Shown here: one piece after another, positions 6,791-8,908 of the stretch | Layout: the number at the start of each line of letters is the position of its first letter | How positions within the stretch are numbered: position 1 is the first letter of the stretch | From: Myxococcales bacterium UBA1238 | GTDB lineage: Bacteria > Myxococcota_A > Bradymonadia > UBA7976 > UBA1532 | Direction of reading: 5' to 3' | NCBI GenBank assembly: GCA_002309015.1 | Contig: DBWM01000029.1 | Coordinates: 1-8,908, forward strand | DNA length: 8,908 nucleotides | Made by a program: the position numbers and the translations under genes | Notes under the pieces: model-generated | Database searches by the model: none | The model's input: only the letters and a program-made list of their open reading frames with translations | What the model was told of the DNA's origin: nothing

Positions 6791-6853
6791 AAAAAAGCGG
6801 GCTATTTAGTCCTTTTGGCCGCGCCACGCCAGATGCAATTTTGCAGAGCCCGC
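6791..6853 (-). terminator. Terminator or attenuator between hscB and the hydantoinase gene
   Basis: On the minus strand GCGGGCT (complement of 6847-6853) pairs with AGCCCGC (complement of 6797-6803), directly followed by six U (6796-6791). The 43-base loop contains its own small stem (TGCAA/TTGCA). The U run ends only a few bases before the AGGAG site of the hydantoinase gene. It should end the iscS-hscB transcript. Because no room is left for a promoter after it, a hydantoinase promoter would have to lie upstream, so the structure may act as a leader attenuator. I saw no clear antiterminator. Confidence 0.55.
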
Positions 6854-6872
6854 CTGAATGCGCCCGCGCCGC

Positions 6873-8138
6873 TTAAAACTCGTCGAGCAGTTCGATTTGC
6901 CGCAACAGCTCGCGCAACGCCTGAGCTTCGCGCAACGCCCCCGCCGCCGCTTCAAAATCCGGCTTTTCGCCATCAAAGAGATCGATCATCGACTGCAGCT
7001 TTTGCTCGTAGCGACCCGCCACATCGCGCGCCAGACGCCCCCGCTCCACATGCGCATCGACGCCTCCGAGCTCGTCCATCGCAAGGCCGATCTCGCAAAG
7101 CTCGATCAAAAACGCCGCATCGCTCGGCTTGGGCTGGATCGTTCGCCCTTGCAGCGACAGCAGGTACGCCGCCCGGTGTTCGCCGTCCTGCAGTTGATCG
7201 TACGCTTCGCCGAGCAGCGCGTTCCAGTCGACCTCGCCTTCCACCTGCTCGCCGGCATATTGGAGTTCGCGGCATAAAAAGCGGTAACGGCGCTCGAGCT
7301 CGTCGCGATCGATCCCATAGCGCGGCTTTAAGCCCAAACGTTCAAAATAGTTGAGGTTCTGCGTGGGCCAACGCAAATAAGGCTCGCCGCAGACGGGGCA
7401 GCATTCGTCCGAAAACTGCAGCTCTCCCTGAGGCGGCGGCGAAACCTCGCGCGAGGCGGCGACGGCCGCGCCCAAATCCTGCGGTGACGGTAACGAAGCC
7501 TCGGGGCACGCAACCTGCGGTTTCACCCATGCGCCCAAGTCGGCTTCCGCAGCCCGCAACGCTTCCGCATCCTCACCGATCGCCTGAGAGAGCGCATGCA
7601 ACGCCTGAGAAGTCCTGTGCCCTTCGCCCTGCGACAAACCCGCAGCGGTTTTTGGCGCATCTGAGGGCAGCGCGAGATGGGGCGCCGAAGTCAACACCGC
7701 ATCGATCCCGAGCACCGGCGTCGTCTTTTCAAACGGATCACCCGCATCGAGTTGCGCGGCGGCGAGCTCAGGCAGGCATTCGGCGCCTTCCGCTGCAGGC
7801 TCGCTTTTCACCAGCGGCCACGAAGAAGGCTCGCTGGGCAGCAGGGATTCCGAATCCCCCGGATCCTCCATTCCATAGGCCGTCAGGCGATCTTCGTCCT
7901 CCAAATCGAGCGCCAGCGTCTTTTTTTCATCGAGGGGATCCGCATCTTCGGGCGGCATCGCGTCGGGCAGGAATTCGGCAGACTCGTCGGGAGGCGGGAC
8001 AAAGGCCGCAGGCTGCGTTTCATTCAGGAGGGCGCTCAGACTTTCGGCCGGAGCCGTCGTGCATCGCCAGCACCGGGGAATCAAAGGGCGGGCCGCATCG
8101 GGTAAGCGCGGCGGCGTAAATCCAAAAAGCTGCACCAT
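6873..8138 (-). CDS. Atypical HscB co-chaperone, no HPD motif, split zinc finger
   Basis: The protein has 421 residues against about 170-235 in known HscB. CWRC is at 23-26 and CPVC at 247-250; in zinc-type HscB (for example human HSCB) these two pairs are close together and bind one zinc. Here about 220 acidic, Ala/Pro/Ser/Glu-rich residues separate them. The J domain follows (263-331: NYFERLGL, LERRYRFL, EAYDQL, HRAAYLLSLQG), then the IscU-binding helical domain (about 338-421: DAAFLIELCEI, final LLDEF). Where E. coli has YHPD this protein has LQYA (292-295), and no HPD occurs anywhere. HPD is required for J proteins to stimulate Hsp70 ATPase. The frame is clean, so this is not a visible frameshift. 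It starts nine bases after iscS, which supports a role in Fe-S assembly. It may bind IscU without activating HscA. Confidence 0.9.
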   Translation of the reverse strand: MVQLFGFTPPRLPDAARPLIPRCWRCTTAPAESLSALLNETQPAAFVPPPDESAEFLPDAMPPEDADPLDEKKTLALDLEDEDRLTAYGMEDPGDSESLLPSEPSSWPLVKSEPAAEGAECLPELAAAQLDAGDPFEKTTPVLGIDAVLTSAPHLALPSDAPKTAAGLSQGEGHRTSQALHALSQAIGEDAEALRAAEADLGAWVKPQVACPEASLPSPQDLGAAVAASREVSPPPQGELQFSDECCPVCGEPYLRWPTQNLNYFERLGLKPRYGIDRDELERRYRFLCRELQYAGEQVEGEVDWNALLGEAYDQLQDGEHRAAYLLSLQGRTIQPKPSDAAFLIELCEIGLAMDELGGVDAHVERGRLARDVAGRYEQKLQSMIDLFDGEKPDFEAAAGALREAQALRELLRQIELLDEF

Positions 8139-8147
8139 ATCAATCCG

Positions 8148-8908
8148 TCAATCATCCGTCTCTAAAGCACAATCATCGGAACCTGTTAACTGCTCCCACT
8201 CCAGCGAACAAGCCCTCAATGACGAAACCGCCTCCGCCACCTGCTCCACCGCACGATCCATCTGCGCTTCATCGTTGCAGCGTCCAAGCGAAAACCGCAC
8301 CGATTCATGGCAGGCCCGCTCGCTCAGGCCGATGGCGCGAAGCACGTAACTCGGTTCGATCGAGGCTGAATTGCAGGCGGATCCCGTAGAAGCGCAGATT
8401 TCAGGCAGCTGCGCCAAAAGATCATCGCCGAGAACGCAGGCAAACGAGAGATTTACGTTACAGGGCAGCCTTGTGGGCGAAAGGATCGCAGGGCCATTGA
8501 GCTTTACATAGGGTAAGCGCGCCGTAAGCCCATCGTAAAACCGCAACGCGAGCGATCCGACTCTTTGAGCCTCTGCAGGGCCCTCCGCGAGAGCGATCTC
8601 CGCAGCTTTTCCAAAGCCTACACAGAGGGGCACAGGCAATGTACCCGAGCGCAGCCCCCCCTCATGCCCTCCGCCGTGCATCTGACAGCAAAGCGCGGTG
8701 CCCGATCGCACATAGAGCGCACCCACCCCCTTCGGTCCGTAGAGTTTGTGGCTCGAAAGCGCGCAGAGATCGATCCCTAAGGCATCCATATTCAGGGTAC
8801 CGAGGCCGGCCGCCTGCACCGCGTCGACGTGAAAGCAGATCCCTTTCGCTTTGCAGATCGCGCCAATCTCCTTTAGGGGTTGCAGGGTGCCGATTTCATT
8901 GTTGGCCG
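8148..8908 (-). CDS. Cysteine desulfurase IscS (5' part beyond the window)
   Basis: The last 252 residues are present; the N-terminal part (about 150 residues, by comparison with E. coli IscS) lies past the right edge. The fragment opens at ANNEIGTLQP. It contains FHVDAVQ, the pyridoxal-phosphate lysine in SSHKLYGPKGVGALYVR (fragment Lys54), HGGGHEGGLRSGTLP, and the mobile-loop catalytic cysteine in STGSACNSAS (fragment Cys178) followed by EPSYVLRAIGL and VRFSLGR. The length of the catalytic loop and the PSYVLRA segment mark the IscS/NifS group I, not SufS. The enzyme converts L-cysteine to alanine and passes the persulphide sulphur to the IscU scaffold. The C-terminus (LTGSDDCALETDD) differs from the E. 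coli tail that contacts IscU. It overlaps no neighbour; hscB starts nine bases on, so they share a transcript. Confidence 0.96.
   Translation of the reverse strand, partial: ANNEIGTLQPLKEIGAICKAKGICFHVDAVQAAGLGTLNMDALGIDLCALSSHKLYGPKGVGALYVRSGTALCCQMHGGGHEGGLRSGTLPVPLCVGFGKAAEIALAEGPAEAQRVGSLALRFYDGLTARLPYVKLNGPAILSPTRLPCNVNLSFACVLGDDLLAQLPEICASTGSACNSASIEPSYVLRAIGLSERACHESVRFSLGRCNDEAQMDRAVEQVAEAVSSLRACSLEWEQLTGSDDCALETDD

Noticed and set aside
5412..6809. Plus-strand open frames opposite the hydantoinase gene (5412-5972, 6231-6809)
   Set aside because: They are shadows of a gene with every catalytic motif intact and show no domain of their own.
7240..7290. A frameshift explaining the missing HPD in HscB
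   Set aside because: The J-domain frame is continuous on both sides of the site and the alternative frames do not encode HPD.

Overview
The window suggests a Gram-negative bacterium of moderately high GC content. A lipoprotein with its own signal sequence, a second signal-peptide protein built from DUF4476 domains, and an ISC-type iron-sulphur assembly gene pair all fit this. DUF4476 proteins are frequent in Myxococcota and Bacteroidetes; the GC-rich codon use leans towards a deltaproteobacterial or Myxococcota-like lineage, but no marker here fixes the taxonomy.

Layout, left to right. (1) Positions 1-323 hold no convincing gene: a C-rich, G-poor tract with a G-quadruplex motif on the minus strand, then a strong, probably bidirectional terminator. 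(2) One plus-strand gene (324-1025) encodes an all-helical cytoplasmic protein, possibly DUF6261-like. (3) A convergent intergenic gap follows (1026-1298) with small hairpins. (4) Everything after that is on the minus strand. In transcription order from the right edge: iscS (cut by the window), hscB, a terminator-like structure, a dihydropyrimidinase/hydantoinase, a zeta-like P-loop kinase, a low-molecular-weight tyrosine phosphatase, a 611-bp gap carrying a 42-bp tandem array, a lipoprotein of unknown function, and the DUF4476 repeat protein with its own promoter.

The iscS-hscB pair makes and hands on sulphur and Fe-S clusters: IscS takes sulphur from cysteine, and HscB normally brings the IscU scaffold to the Hsp70 HscA. 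Here iscU, iscA, hscA and fdx do not follow. The HscB is abnormal in two ways: its J domain lacks the HPD tripeptide, and its zinc-binding CxxC pairs are pulled apart by about 220 low-complexity residues. The hydantoinase, kinase and phosphatase are closely spaced and may share a transcript, but no shared pathway is evident.

The most unusual items are the HPD-less, split-zinc-finger HscB, and the 42-bp array (nine units in perfect 42-base register but diverged in sequence), which no ordinary gene explains.
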